This document shows positions 22,801 to 32,233 of a DNA stretch of 64,000 nt, piece by piece. The stretch's first letter is position 1; each line of letters opens with the position of its first letter. The stretch is from contig NZ_CP068393.1 in assembly GCF_018128945.1 (NCBI RefSeq), positions 1,364,001 to 1,428,000 of the forward strand, read 5' to 3'. The translations under genes and the position numbers were made by a program. Below the pieces are notes generated by a model. It saw nothing but the letters and a program-made list of their open reading frames with translations. It was not told where the DNA came from and did no database searches. Origin of the DNA: Aristaeella hokkaidonensis. Its GTDB lineage: Bacteria; Bacillota; Clostridia; Christensenellales; Aristaeellaceae.

Positions 22801-25800
22801 CCGCTGTGGGTTCTTCATCTGCCAGCAGCCTGAACGTGGCCTCCCAGGTATAGGCGTCGTCATCCGCGAAGTCCGGCCAGTTCTTTTCCACAATGACCGT
22901 GGTCATTTCGGATTCATTCTTAATCGTCGCCGTGCCATGATTTTGGTGGTCACCCTTCATGGTCACTTCTCCGCCGGTTGTGGTATACATCTCCGCCAGC
23001 AGTTCAGCATCCGTGACCCAGGCGTCTTCAGGCACTTTGCCGTCTTCCAGTTCACCAAAGTATACGCCGGTTTCCTCAACGCTGTAGGTATAGGCTGTCC
23101 GTTCCTCCTCCGGAAGGCTTCCGTCCACATACTTGTCCAGGTCTTCCCAGTAAGTCTTCCATTCGGATTCCGGTGTCAGGGTTACGGTATCGACAACTTC
23201 CGGTTCTCCTTCGCCCGCCTGCCGTTTTAGCACAAACCGCACAGCAGTGGCTTCCAGGATATAGTCAGCTTCTCCCCAGTTCTTTTCTGCGGTGATGTCA
23301 ACCACCGGCTTCTTGGGATTGATGAAGGAGGCTTCCACCGTCACATTATCGCCGCCCTCAATCGTACCGCTTGCGTTTTCGATTTCAGGTTCATAATATT
23401 CCGGCGTATAATCGTCTTCTTCCACAAGGTAAGCTGTGCCGTTCGGCAGGTTTTTGATCGTCAGGCTTTCGTTGTGCTTCAGTTCAACAGTGGCTTTCCC
23501 ATCCGTGAACGTCAGGGTTCCTTCCCGGTTCTGTCCGCCGGAAGTTCTCACTGTTGCAAAGGTTTCCTCTCCCGTGTACCCGGACAGCGTCACGGTAAAG
23601 GTGAACGTCTGGTCCTCGCTGAACTCTTCGCCCGTCACTGTCTTCTGGATTTTCAGGTCCGCAAAGGTATCCAGTGTATTGGTAAAATCAACATGGCTTG
23701 TGAGTCCTGCCTCGATAACGCCGTCCTCACCGGTCCGTTCAGAGGTATAATTCTCCGCGTCTTCGCTGACTGTAAACACAGTTCCTTCCGGAAGTTCCAG
23801 CGCCTTTTTCGTCTCCCCGTTTGTCAGGGTAAAGGTCGCCGTGCCGTTGGTAAACTCCATTGCGCCGTAAACACCGTCCGGGATCGGCTGATCCTCCGCG
23901 TCCACAGCGGTCACGGTAAACGTGAACGCTTTCGTCAGATCCGCCGCGTTACCGGTGATCTTCTTGGAAACAATCAGGTTGCCTGTCGTCGGGTTGATGT
24001 AGGTGTTGACAACCTTCATCACCGCGTCTTCAACGTCCGTTGCAATCACCGGCGCGTCCGTTTCCGCGTCGTAGCCTTCCGGCACGTTTTCTTCCTCCAC
24101 CGCGTAGTAATACGGCTGTCCGTGCTCGTCATAGACCTCCAGTTCCTCGACAACCTTCGTCCAGTCCTCGGATCCGCTCACCATGATGGTTTCCGACCAG
24201 GTATCGTCCTTGCTGTAGTCTGCCGGCACGCCGGATGCACGTTTCCTGCCTCCGCCTGATGTGAAACCGGCGGACGCAATATAGCGGACGTTCCTGAGGC
24301 CCGCTGTCTTCCGGTGCTGGTTATTCCCAAAGGCGGAAACACCGATCGCTTCGACGGTGATTTTTGTCGTAAATCCGTTCGGATACCAGGGATCCAGCGC
24401 CTCAATCAGCAGATCCTCTTCCCGCTGGATGGTATAGCTGTAGGTATGCCTGCCTGCGCCGCGGAAAGTGGTTACCCTCGTACCGTTGATATAAAGTTCA
24501 CTGCTCAGATCGTTTGTGGAATACGCAATTTCAATGATGGTACCGACCGCAAATTCTTTCTCAAACACATCTGTGGAGATGTTCCAGCTTACTCCTCTTT
24601 GCTGGATGTGCCGTGCGGTAACTTTCACAAACCGGCCGTAGGTACTGGTAAATTCCATATTGGTTGTTCCGTTGGAGTATACCGTCACCGTTGTAGGCTC
24701 CGTTGTGCCGGAATAACTGTACCCGGATGGCGCCGCTGCGTTTGTCACACTGGCGGTCACGACGTAGGTGCCTGCGGGAAGCGTATTGTCCCCGGGCTCC
24801 AGCTGGTATGTCGATCCGTTCCCGGTGCAGGAATAGGTCACCGCAAAGCCTGCCGGCAGCTGCGGGGAGGCAGGCAGTCCGGCGGAAACATGTGAAATAT
24901 GCAGCGTGCCCGCGTTCTGGGAATAGAAGCTGGTAAACTCCGCTGTCGCAAGACCGTTTTCCGGCACATTCACCGTCACAGGATCTGATGTAAAGCTGTA
25001 GGTATAGCCAAAGGGCGCGGCGCCGTCCGTCACCGTTGCGGTTACAGTATACCGTCCCGGCGGCACGTCATAATTGCCGGCCGGAACACCGGTGGCTGAG
25101 CTCGGTCCGGTATAGGAATAGGTCACTTTAAACCCTGCTGGCAGTTCCGGAGACGCCGGGATTCCGGAAGTGATGTGCGCGATGTTCAGGATACCCTCCT
25201 CCGGTTCCGGCGGGGCTTCCTTCTTGTAGCGGACAAGCTTCAGGGTTAAGGTATCCTCATCGTAATGGGCGGCGTCGTCCGACCAAATCTTCTTTACCGT
25301 GGTGGTGGTTCTGGCCGCCGCGTTGGTGATGGTCACCTTTCCGTCGGAGGTTTCCGCTTCGTCAGGCGAGGCCTCTTCCTTTTCGATCGTCTGGATATAC
25401 TGGCTGATAATATTCTCGCCGTGCTCCGTTACCGCTGTTTCCTTTGCGTAATAATCCAGCTCCCATTCATTGCCTTCATCATCCCTCCAGGTCTTGGGCA
25501 GTCCTGTGAAAGTGCAGGTCCAGTCCGGTGCGGCTTCGTGGGCATTCATGGTCAGTACCGTATTGATTCCGGGTCCGAAAATCGGATCGCCTGTCGCAGG
25601 CAGGTATTCCTCATAATCCGGCCAGTTTGCCAGCGGGCTCACCGGCTCGCCGTGCTCTGTCGTCAGACGTTTCGCGTAATACAGTTCGAATGTTACCGCT
25701 GCATCAGCCGGAACCGGCGTGCCTTCCGCCCACTTTTTCTGTGTTTCCAGGCTGGTATGGCTGGTGTTGACATATACGTTGTAGACATAGAATTCAACAA

Positions 25801-28800
25801 TACCGTTCTTCTTCTCCACATTGTCCAGGCGTTTGAACGTACCGACGACTTCAGGAATGGCGGCAAACACGGGATCACTCATGGTATAGATTTTACTGTA
25901 ATGCTGCGGGTCCGGATAGGCCACCTTGTCGTCGTATTTGTTGCCGCGGCGGACGTACTCTGTGGTGATATAGGTTTCCTTGTATTCCCAGGTGTCGCCC
26001 GATACGTCGACAAAGGATTCCGCGATGGTGTTCTTGTCCTCCGTCACATAGTACATGCCCGGTTTGATGGCATAGTCATAGACAACTGTCATGCCATTCG
26101 GCCCGACAGCAATATTCTTGGAATGGAATTTTGTATAGCCGTTAGGAACAAATTCCGTACCGTACTGGTTCACGTTCACTTCCGCCACAATATTGGGATC
26201 GGCGACCAGGCCGTTGGCGTCCTTGGCAGTGTTGCCGTATATATCCACGCTGTGGATGATCTTTTCCGCGGGGTGAACCAGCATTCCGTTTTCGTCCACA
26301 ATCTGCTTGGTAACCTCCAGCGCCACAACGCTGGTGCTGGCTGCCTCCGTATCACCGCCCAGGACAAAGTCCATGCCGCTGCCGTCTATGATTCCGCCGC
26401 TCTGCCAGAGATTATAGTTCCAATGCACCGGCGGGCACTCGTTGGCGGTGTCGTAGTAGGTAAAGCTGGCCGTCATATCCACGTCCATGTTGAGGGACAG
26501 TGGTTTATAGGTGCCGTCAGCCATTTTTTCATACAGCTGGCCGCGGTCAGGATCCACCATATTGAAGTCTTCGTTTTTGACAGCGGAAACAACGTAGGTG
26601 ATCGGGTTGTTCAGGCGTTCCCGTCTCATCCGTTCGGAGTTGGTGTCCTCCCACCAGTTATAGGCGGTATCAACCTCTGCAACCTTGAACCGGCCTTCAA
26701 TGCGAACCTGCACAGCGCTGACGTCAGTATGTGCATTGGAGGAATAACCGGTAATGACAAAGGCGTCATCCAGCTCGTTGTTATCCTTGTCATATGCCTT
26801 GATCGTGGCGTGCTTCATGTCCTCCGGCTCAATGGACACCTTGGTGCTGAGATTCAGCGAGGTGTTCGTCGTCACGTTGTATTCGATCATTTCCCCCGTG
26901 TCCGGATCCTGATAGTAATAGGTACCGTATGCCAGGGGCACGTTGACCCTGGATTCACCGGCAATGGAGATATCAATATGATTAACCGAATGGTTGCGGG
27001 CAATCGGTTCACCGACCTCTGTCGGATCCGCGAAAAGGATTTCCACGCCGTTGTCTGCTGACTGCTGGCCCACCAGGCGCACAGGGACGCCGTTGCTGTT
27101 CAGTTCGACACCCAGGTGATTGTTTGCGTTCCAGGGCTCTGTATAGACCTGCTGACTGTAATAATTCACGCTGGCGCTGTTTTCAAGACCCGTCGGCCTG
27201 TTGACGGTACTGGGATAAACAACCGTTCCCTGATCGTCCGTCCAGGCCTGGTTGTAGTGCGGATCAAGGGAAACATTCCCGCTGTTTTCCTCTGACAGTG
27301 CTCCCGGCTGGCTGGGATCCAGGTACCGGCGGTAGTAGTCCGACGGCAGGTTGTCCGATGTGTATCCGGCAGCTTCCGACCTGAAGTAAATGTGCTTGTT
27401 GGGATTGTTTCCCTCAACCGTCCACAGCATCGGATTGTCGACAGCCACCTTGTTGTTTACGGCGTCGTAATCTACCCGCGTCAGGGAGGCGTCGTTGTTG
27501 ATAATATAGTAATTCCCGTCATATTTCACAAGGACCATATATTCCTTGCCGTTTTCCATCACGGGATCCGCAAACTGCAAGCTGAACAGGTCATCGTTTG
27601 CGTTATGGTTATGCCATCCGGCAAATCCGGTACCGCCATTGAACTCGTTCAGATAGAATGTAGTTCCGTTGCTTGTGGTTTCGAACACATAGCTGCCGTT
27701 ACTGTTCCGGTTCACCCTGAATCCCTGGGGCTCACTGCTCAGGGCCGCATGAGCCCGGCTGGCGTCGCGGCGGTCCAGATGCATGTACAGTTTATTGCCC
27801 TGCGCGTCTGTTGTGAAGATATTATAGACGCCGTCTGTGTCGGTTGCCTCAAACGTCCAGACGGTCGCTTCATTCGCGTTCCTTGTTTTATGGAACAGGT
27901 TTGTGGTGGCACTGTCAATGGTGCTCGTCACATACTGCCCGTTATGGTTCATGGTAAACCTTCTGCTGTCCAGGTCGCCCAGGTCGTTCTGGGGCTGGCT
28001 GGATGGCATGGTGATCACACCGTATACCGAGAAGGAATCCGTTTCAAACTGAATATGTTCTTCTGTGTCAATCTCCGCACTGAGGATATCCGGTTCTGTT
28101 TCCTCAAAGTGAACCACAAGCAGTTCTTCCATTCGCTCTTCCGGAGTATCCGCCAGGCTGATCTTCACCGACACACTACCTTCCGGTTCGATCTTCTGCC
28201 CGCCGGACCGGATCTCAATATCAAAGAACCGGCCGTACTGGTCCGCTGCAATATACACCCGCTCATCCTCGGCGGGTATTTCGATGCCGGACTGTTCAAG
28301 GGCCGCCCTCACAGCCTTCTGCAGGCATTCTGCATACCGCTCGTCATCCGGCTGCAGCTCCGTCACCACCAGTTCCGCGTCCGAAGGAATGCCCGCTTCC
28401 TGGCTGTAGGTCACGCTGATCTCATAGGTGTTTCCGTCCGCGGCCAGCACCTTCTGCGTTATCTTTGTGCGCTGCACCACACCGTACACCGAGAAGCTGT
28501 CCGACATGAAGGACACGGTATCGATAACTTCCCCGCTCTGTCTGGCGGCGTCTTCGTTGGATTCCGTTTCGGATTCGATCACCTTTGCCTCGTTGTTTTC
28601 AATATGCACGGCCTGGACGTCATTTTCTTCCGTCAGCTCGATGACGTCCTTGAAAATGATCTGCACGTCCACGTCAGCCTGCGGTTCCACTTCTTTTCCG
28701 CCGCTGACAAAGGTAATGTCGAAGTAACGCTCCAGGGTGATTTCTCTCCATTCCTCACCCAGCGTTTCTTCCGTCATGCCGCTGTATAACGCGTATTCCG

Positions 28801-29848
28801 GCGTGCCCGGCTGGATCTCCCGCACCTTCATCTCTGTATCGGAGGGGAATCCCGCTTCCGGTCCGTACGCAGCCGTCACCAGGAAGTCTTCCGCCTGGTA
28901 TTCCTGCTTCACAATCCCGGTCTGGATCCGGTCAACCGTTGCGTAGCCAAAGGGCTCCATGCGGTAATCGCTGACAGACAGCACGCCATCCTGTTCCTCC
29001 AGGATCCGGGCATTGCTGCCGGTCAGGAAGTAAGTCACGCCTTCAGGGCTGTCCAATTGTTCACAGATCAGGTTCATACCCGCCGCCGGCAGGATCTCAT
29101 TTCCGTCCGGGTTGGTCAGCTTCAGCACATAGAACAGGTTTCCGTCTTCCGATACCTGCTGGTTCCAGGTCTCGTTTTCTTCATTCCGGATCACCTTTGC
29201 AGCGGATTTCAGCGCGGTATAAAGCTCCGCGCCTTTCGCGGTTTCCAGGGAAAGGATGGCTGCCTCATCGATACGGGCCTCCGCCGGATAATCGATCCGC
29301 ACGGTACAGCCTTCTGTTTCAGCCGTCAGGCTGCCGGCATACCAGGTTCTTTCCGGTTCCGGTTCAGCTGCAGGTTCAGTCTCGGCTTCGCTGTCTTCTG
29401 TCGTATCTTCCGTTTGTTCTTCCGGATTCTCCTCAGGGATGCTCTCCTGCTGATCTCCTGCAGGATCCTCTGTTCCGGCTGTTTCCTCCGTAACCCCGTT
29501 TCCGGTATCGCCTGTATTCCCTTCCGGATGCTCACTTGTTTCACCCGCCGCAGGCTCAGTCTCAGGCTGTCCTGCTGCTTCGTTCAGCCCTTCATCTTCC
29601 TCCGGCAGGATATCGGATTCTTCCGGGTTTTCATCTCCTTCAGGAAGCTCGAGCGGCTCAACTTCAGCCGTCTCCGGCTGCGGTGTTTCAATCGCCCGGA
29701 TCGGCGCGGTAACTGGTTCGGAATAGATGATATCGCCTTCTGCATAGGCGGAAAGACCGGAAGCGGAAAAAAGCCACACGAAAGCAAAGAGGAAAGATAA
29801 TATTCTCCTCCCTGTTCCAGTGCGCCGGAAAACACGCTTCCGATTCAT
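19853..29848 (-). CDS. Giant LPXTG-anchored multidomain adhesin/pilin-like protein (3331 residues)
   Basis: Predicted cell-wall-anchored surface protein, largest gene in the window. Layout by eye: signal peptide (about 1-37, ending SGLSAYA), acidic Glu/Pro/Thr stretch (about 40-165), repeated domains that twice end DSFSVYGV (about 170-620), a possible beta-trefoil-like block (about 640-800), a long middle with collagen-binding-B-like repeats marked VKKIWSDD, VEKNWPDF, VTKEWMG and AEKTWKKNG, two tandem copies of an approximately 85-residue domain beginning GILNIAHI/GTLHISHV, and an SpaA-type domain ending TKAPPGYTP. The C-terminus has LPSTG, a hydrophobic segment and RRRKK. The LPSTGGSGT sorting signal is the same as in the backbone pilin, so both are probably handled by the sortase directly upstream. 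Ligand unknown. Confidence 0.85.
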   Translation of the reverse strand: MNRKRVFRRTGTGRRILSFLFAFVWLFSASGLSAYAEGDIIYSEPVTAPIRAIETPQPETAEVEPLELPEGDENPEESDILPEEDEGLNEAAGQPETEPAAGETSEHPEGNTGDTGNGVTEETAGTEDPAGDQQESIPEENPEEQTEDTTEDSEAETEPAAEPEPERTWYAGSLTAETEGCTVRIDYPAEARIDEAAILSLETAKGAELYTALKSAAKVIRNEENETWNQQVSEDGNLFYVLKLTNPDGNEILPAAGMNLICEQLDSPEGVTYFLTGSNARILEEQDGVLSVSDYRMEPFGYATVDRIQTGIVKQEYQAEDFLVTAAYGPEAGFPSDTEMKVREIQPGTPEYALYSGMTEETLGEEWREITLERYFDITFVSGGKEVEPQADVDVQIIFKDVIELTEENDVQAVHIENNEAKVIESETESNEDAARQSGEVIDTVSFMSDSFSVYGVVQRTKITQKVLAADGNTYEISVTYSQEAGIPSDAELVVTELQPDDERYAECLQKAVRAALEQSGIEIPAEDERVYIAADQYGRFFDIEIRSGGQKIEPEGSVSVKISLADTPEERMEELLVVHFEETEPDILSAEIDTEEHIQFETDSFSVYGVITMPSSQPQNDLGDLDSRRFTMNHNGQYVTSTIDSATTNLFHKTRNANEATVWTFEATDTDGVYNIFTTDAQGNKLYMHLDRRDASRAHAALSSEPQGFRVNRNSNGSYVFETTSNGTTFYLNEFNGGTGFAGWHNHNANDDLFSLQFADPVMENGKEYMVLVKYDGNYYIINNDASLTRVDYDAVNNKVAVDNPMLWTVEGNNPNKHIYFRSEAAGYTSDNLPSDYYRRYLDPSQPGALSEENSGNVSLDPHYNQAWTDDQGTVVYPSTVNRPTGLENSASVNYYSQQVYTEPWNANNHLGVELNSNGVPVRLVGQQSADNGVEILFADPTEVGEPIARNHSVNHIDISIAGESRVNVPLAYGTYYYQDPDTGEMIEYNVTTNTSLNLSTKVSIEPEDMKHATIKAYDKDNNELDDAFVITGYSSNAHTDVSAVQVRIEGRFKVAEVDTAYNWWEDTNSERMRRERLNNPITYVVSAVKNEDFNMVDPDRGQLYEKMADGTYKPLSLNMDVDMTASFTYYDTANECPPVHWNYNLWQSGGIIDGSGMDFVLGGDTEAASTSVVALEVTKQIVDENGMLVHPAEKIIHSVDIYGNTAKDANGLVADPNIVAEVNVNQYGTEFVPNGYTKFHSKNIAVGPNGMTVVYDYAIKPGMYYVTEDKNTIAESFVDVSGDTWEYKETYITTEYVRRGNKYDDKVAYPDPQHYSKIYTMSDPVFAAIPEVVGTFKRLDNVEKKNGIVEFYVYNVYVNTSHTSLETQKKWAEGTPVPADAAVTFELYYAKRLTTEHGEPVSPLANWPDYEEYLPATGDPIFGPGINTVLTMNAHEAAPDWTCTFTGLPKTWRDDEGNEWELDYYAKETAVTEHGENIISQYIQTIEKEEASPDEAETSDGKVTITNAAARTTTTVKKIWSDDAAHYDEDTLTLKLVRYKKEAPPEPEEGILNIAHITSGIPASPELPAGFKVTYSYTGPSSATGVPAGNYDVPPGRYTVTATVTDGAAPFGYTYSFTSDPVTVNVPENGLATAEFTSFYSQNAGTLHISHVSAGLPASPQLPAGFAVTYSCTGNGSTYQLEPGDNTLPAGTYVVTASVTNAAAPSGYSYSGTTEPTTVTVYSNGTTNMEFTSTYGRFVKVTARHIQQRGVSWNISTDVFEKEFAVGTIIEIAYSTNDLSSELYINGTRVTTFRGAGRHTYSYTIQREEDLLIEALDPWYPNGFTTKITVEAIGVSAFGNNQHRKTAGLRNVRYIASAGFTSGGGRKRASGVPADYSKDDTWSETIMVSGSEDWTKVVEELEVYDEHGQPYYYAVEEENVPEGYDAETDAPVIATDVEDAVMKVVNTYINPTTGNLIVSKKITGNAADLTKAFTFTVTAVDAEDQPIPDGVYGAMEFTNGTATFTLTNGETKKALELPEGTVFTVSEDAENYTSERTGEDGVIEAGLTSHVDFTNTLDTFADLKIQKTVTGEEFSEDQTFTFTVTLSGYTGEETFATVRTSGGQNREGTLTFTDGKATVELKHNESLTIKNLPNGTAYLVEEDDYTPEYYEPEIENASGTIEGGDNVTVEASFINPKKPVVDITAEKNWGEADYILEATAVRFVLKRQAGEGEPEVVDTVTLTPESEWKTYWEDLDKYVDGSLPEEERTAYTYSVEETGVYFGELEDGKVPEDAWVTDAELLAEMYTTTGGEVTMKGDHQNHGTATIKNESEMTTVIVEKNWPDFADDDAYTWEATFRLLADEEPTADETVTIRKDTPADERTFTNLPKYRIDENGEARLIDYTVRETAYSVYENGELRYSYDGTNYVPDDRYQRYLSSYDSEFNENGEEVITVTNVTTKVKSIRVTKEWMGVPVEETKDLPAASFALAYVPATGWGDPQPYEDDTGFDYTTIRLSYENNWTWECPVDLPEEYRYFVIETPLTKPNWDSTDEHVLSDPLIDEFPIMIEGYKCRDVIDTGNWSSLVHFQQPRNANIGNHGEIKILNKLPGYMQMDLKKKFLEYRDNGNGGQSLYTTTGEDQAQSNMIIELQILRRTVDYSSGEDVYITGWQNYGKTVKVGYDAAGNEYVDNPNPFAVAPRGSWNYNVEDNNIDHGLPTKGLYRKADNSIIVVRYQYIYKEVQVYDGNMNPIGGQWTSWLPYAWDANGARIPVSELQTAQDQDRMLNAPGTSLDIEKGWADGRVAANVEEVYVRVERRPYGSNGPYEDYLSIIQTEMELGSLAQNHFITSGSDVYNQITNRIVLSRENDWKATIDKVQIFPNGNGQNQYEYRIIETGYMDRAGNVYLNTDAFEPVTYYKQGHNDTDWVDQGNGVLLTREGPNKLKVENTSHFGPLKLTKQVPEASMEAADGQEFEFHVEMLLPPGMELKMLDLVVDNGTISDFTCEGEVAEFTVTIQGPGTVLIDGIPFGTTYEVEEPSVPEGWKQDGDVVYGDENKQISLNDDPIDSVTITNIEVASITAEKTWKKNGETADWPEDVTEVTVGLYSSVNGGEPEPVTDEAGNPCTLAFGKKTKAADRTFSELPVYDEDGHPIAYSIRELSISGGQETADVTDDVVILNGKTWQVTAADPDEEGIAIITNSRTEIHILKVDVKNSEPLAGAEFRLLKRNSETWEVFMDEITVGTDGDEKGLATVEGLTDGAYTLSETKAPPGYTPLGTPVGFTVQDGAVRFTNTEHVIYDKSTATFTVENKTGLVLPSTGGSGTQGYTVGGLAMVLFAGLLLLNRRRKKLQ

Positions 29849-29920
29849 GAAACAATCCCTCTTTTGTTTATATTACAACCTTTTTGAAAGGTTAGTTACA
29901 TCTTATACTTATCCATGGTT

Positions 29921-29949
29921 ATTATGTATCTGTTTCCTGTTTTTGTCAA
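29921..29949 (-). promoter_or_regulatory. Promoter of the giant adhesin gene
   Basis: TTGACA (29944-29949) and CATAAT (29921-29926), 17 bases apart, about 75 bases before the start codon. It lies just beyond the sortase terminator, so the adhesin is a separate unit. Confidence 0.8.
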
Positions 29950-29962
29950 TAATTTGTACTAA

Positions 29963-29986
29963 AAAGGCCGGATATTTCCGGCCTTT
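29963..29986 (-). terminator. Terminator of the GH5-sortase unit
   Basis: Ten-base perfect stem AAAGGCCGGA/TCCGGCCTTT (loop of four) followed by TTTTTAG on the minus strand. Confidence 0.88.
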
Positions 29987-30014
29987 CAGGGGTATTTGTA
30001 ATGTTTTTTTTCGT

Positions 30015-30929
30015 CTAATAATATCTTGACTTCTTTTTTCGGCCCGCAAACAGCACAACCCAAAGGATCATCAGCAACAAAACCGGCCCCGCGATAAACG
30101 GAACCACATACAGCGGCTCCACCTTCAGGGCATCTGCCGTCACACGCACGTCGATCAGTTCCTTGTCGTTTTCCACCCGCACGCCGCGTACCAGCAGCCG
30201 GTGCGTATTGATGCCGTAGGGCGTACAGGTCATCAGCGTGCAGTAGTCTTTGCCTGGAAACAGCCCCAGCTCAGAGCTGTCTTCCGGCAGGATGACCGTA
30301 ATCTTGTCCACCTGATAGGTCAGCGTCTGGTCCAGGACAGTCAGGTAAAATACATCTCCTATTTCCATCACGTCCAGATCACTGAACAGTTTGGCGCTCG
30401 GCAGGCCGCGATGGCCGCTCAGCACACTGTGGGAGGCATATTCCACCTTGTCATAATCATCCTCGTCCGGATGTATGCTGCCTGCCGGCAGGGAGGTCTC
30501 GTCAATATGTCCGATGGAGTTCTGCAGCACCGCTTCGCTTGTTCCGTGATAGACCGGCAGGTTCACGTCAATCCGTGGGATGGAAATGAATCCCATATTT
30601 CCCGTACCGTCCACGTTCAGCTGCCGTTCATAGTCGTCTATGTCTTCGTCGGACATGGCCCAGGGATTCGGGTTGGAAGCCAGCCTCCGGTTGTAGTCCA
30701 GTGCAGCTTCCCATACGGCGGCATATTCGTCGTTGCTCAGTTCGGCCACGCGCTCCGCGTATCCCGCAATTGCCCGGGTCTGGTGCATACTGTTCCAGTA
30801 ATCGCTGAACGCCGGATACCCCGCAATGGCTACGCCGGCAAGCAGAATCAGCACCAGGATCAGGTTCGATACCCGGTGTTTCTTTTGTTTCCCGGCTCCG
30901 CCTTTCGGAGTCTTTCCCGCTTTCTTCAT
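30015..30929 (-). CDS. Class C sortase (active-site residues intact)
   Basis: Membrane transpeptidase that joins LPXTG proteins to each other (pilus polymerisation) or to the wall. The 304 residues have an N-terminal membrane segment (about 20-42), the catalytic His in VLSGHRGL (about 172), the catalytic Cys in TLMTCTPYGINTHRLLVRG (about 232) with the Arg nine residues later, and a second C-terminal membrane segment (about 265-295), the two-anchor layout typical of class C. The SNPNPWAM stretch may be a variant lid. It begins 16 bases after the GH5 stop codon, so the two share a transcript. Its likely substrates, the giant adhesin and the pilin, lie on either side with the same LPSTG signal. 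Confidence 0.94.
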   Translation of the reverse strand: MKKAGKTPKGGAGKQKKHRVSNLILVLILLAGVAIAGYPAFSDYWNSMHQTRAIAGYAERVAELSNDEYAAVWEAALDYNRRLASNPNPWAMSDEDIDDYERQLNVDGTGNMGFISIPRIDVNLPVYHGTSEAVLQNSIGHIDETSLPAGSIHPDEDDYDKVEYASHSVLSGHRGLPSAKLFSDLDVMEIGDVFYLTVLDQTLTYQVDKITVILPEDSSELGLFPGKDYCTLMTCTPYGINTHRLLVRGVRVENDKELIDVRVTADALKVEPLYVVPFIAGPVLLLMILWVVLFAGRKKKSRYY

Positions 30930-30945
30930 GATCCTGTTTACTTCC

Positions 30946-32163
30946 TTACCGGTTGATCAGGCAGTTCGCCTGGATGGCCAGGGCAATATCCGGATAGACC
31001 CATTCCAGCGTGTTGCGCCGGATCAGGCCGAAGCGTTCCCCGTTTCCGCTGAACGCATGATTGTCCCACCAGACGCAGGTAATTCCCCGGGCACTGGCTG
31101 AAGCCACATAGTAGGCCGTGAAATTGACCCGGTCCTGCAGGTTGCCGCTCTTGTCCAGCGCGCCGAACTCGTCCATCATCACCGGGGTGCCGTACTTGAC
31201 GAACCTGTTATACAGGCTGTTCATAAAGCCGGCAATCTCGCTCTTCTTGCTCTGGTCTTTTTCCAGGTCAAAGGTGCGGTCATTACTCTGGAGATTCAGG
31301 GCAAAGTTGTAAGGCGTATAGGCATGGGCTGATACAATGATCCGCTTTTCAACAGTATCATTCGGCAGCTGGAAAGCCTGGTCCGCCGCGTTCCAGGGCG
31401 CCGCGCAGTAGGCCGGCACCGCCAGGTACCGCGTCGCGTTGTTTCCGCCGGAAGTCCGGACAATGTCCACAAACAGCTGGTTCAGTTGATTGATGTATTT
31501 GGCGGAAAGGCGGCAGTCGGATACAGCGTTGCTCCAGCTCCATTCATACTGTGTGCCCACCAGCCGGGGTTCGTTCATGGATTCCAGGATCAGGTGTTCG
31601 TCACAGTCCTTGAAAGCTTCTGCCATCTGGGTCCAGATGGAAGTCAGGTAAGCCGCAGAACGGTCATAATGGACAGTATCCGGATAGAGGTATTTGACGT
31701 CATTGTCGTGGTGCACATTCACAATAACATACATCCCCAGGTCCAGTGCCCAGCCGGCCACTTCCCTCACCCGGTCAATCCATTCCTTGTCGATGACATC
31801 ATTTTCATCTACATGGTTATGCCAGCTCACCGGAATGCGGATCGTATTGAATCCGGCTTCCTTGATGGCCGTGATCAGTTCCGGGGTAGTCTTTGCCCCA
31901 ACCCAGCTGGTTTCCATGCCCGTACCGTTATCATGCGTACTGTATCCGTTATACGCGTCAAACGTGTTCCCCAGGTTCCATCCGCACTTCATGTCGCGCA
32001 TCAGCTTCATGGCATCAGTATTCGGAATATCAAATTGCTTCATATCCTCAATCACCGGGATCGTAATTCCTTCCGTCTGGACCGGTGGTTCCGCCAGTCC
32101 TGCGGCTGCACTGACCACCAGGCAAAGCGCCAGCAGCAGCGCCACAATCGTCTTCTTCTGCAT
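30946..32163 (-). CDS. Secreted GH5 endoglucanase (GH5_4-like)
   Basis: Predicted extracellular beta-1,4-glucanase. The 405-residue product has a signal peptide (about 1-24, ending SAAAGLA), the N-terminal GWNLGNTFDA motif typical of subfamily GH5_4, the acid/base Glu in LESMNEPR (about residue 195) and the nucleophile Glu in MMDEFGA (about residue 331), with HAYTPYNF between. There is no carbohydrate-binding module, LPXTG or dockerin, so it is probably free. The promoter carries an operator-like palindrome shared with the GH94 phosphorylase gene. It is in one transcription unit with the class C sortase, an unusual pairing. Confidence 0.93.
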   Translation of the reverse strand: MQKKTIVALLLALCLVVSAAAGLAEPPVQTEGITIPVIEDMKQFDIPNTDAMKLMRDMKCGWNLGNTFDAYNGYSTHDNGTGMETSWVGAKTTPELITAIKEAGFNTIRIPVSWHNHVDENDVIDKEWIDRVREVAGWALDLGMYVIVNVHHDNDVKYLYPDTVHYDRSAAYLTSIWTQMAEAFKDCDEHLILESMNEPRLVGTQYEWSWSNAVSDCRLSAKYINQLNQLFVDIVRTSGGNNATRYLAVPAYCAAPWNAADQAFQLPNDTVEKRIIVSAHAYTPYNFALNLQSNDRTFDLEKDQSKKSEIAGFMNSLYNRFVKYGTPVMMDEFGALDKSGNLQDRVNFTAYYVASASARGITCVWWDNHAFSGNGERFGLIRRNTLEWVYPDIALAIQANCLINR

Positions 32164-32204
32164 CCTGTATGTTCCTCCCGTGTAAAGGTTTTCGTCCTGC
32201 TGCT

Positions 32205-32233
32205 ATTATACGCAAACAGCCTTCCCTCTTCAA
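32205..32233 (-). promoter_or_regulatory. GH5-sortase promoter
   Basis: TTGAAG (32228-32233) and TATAAT (32205-32210), 17 bases apart on the minus strand, about 40 bases before the start. Confidence 0.75.
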
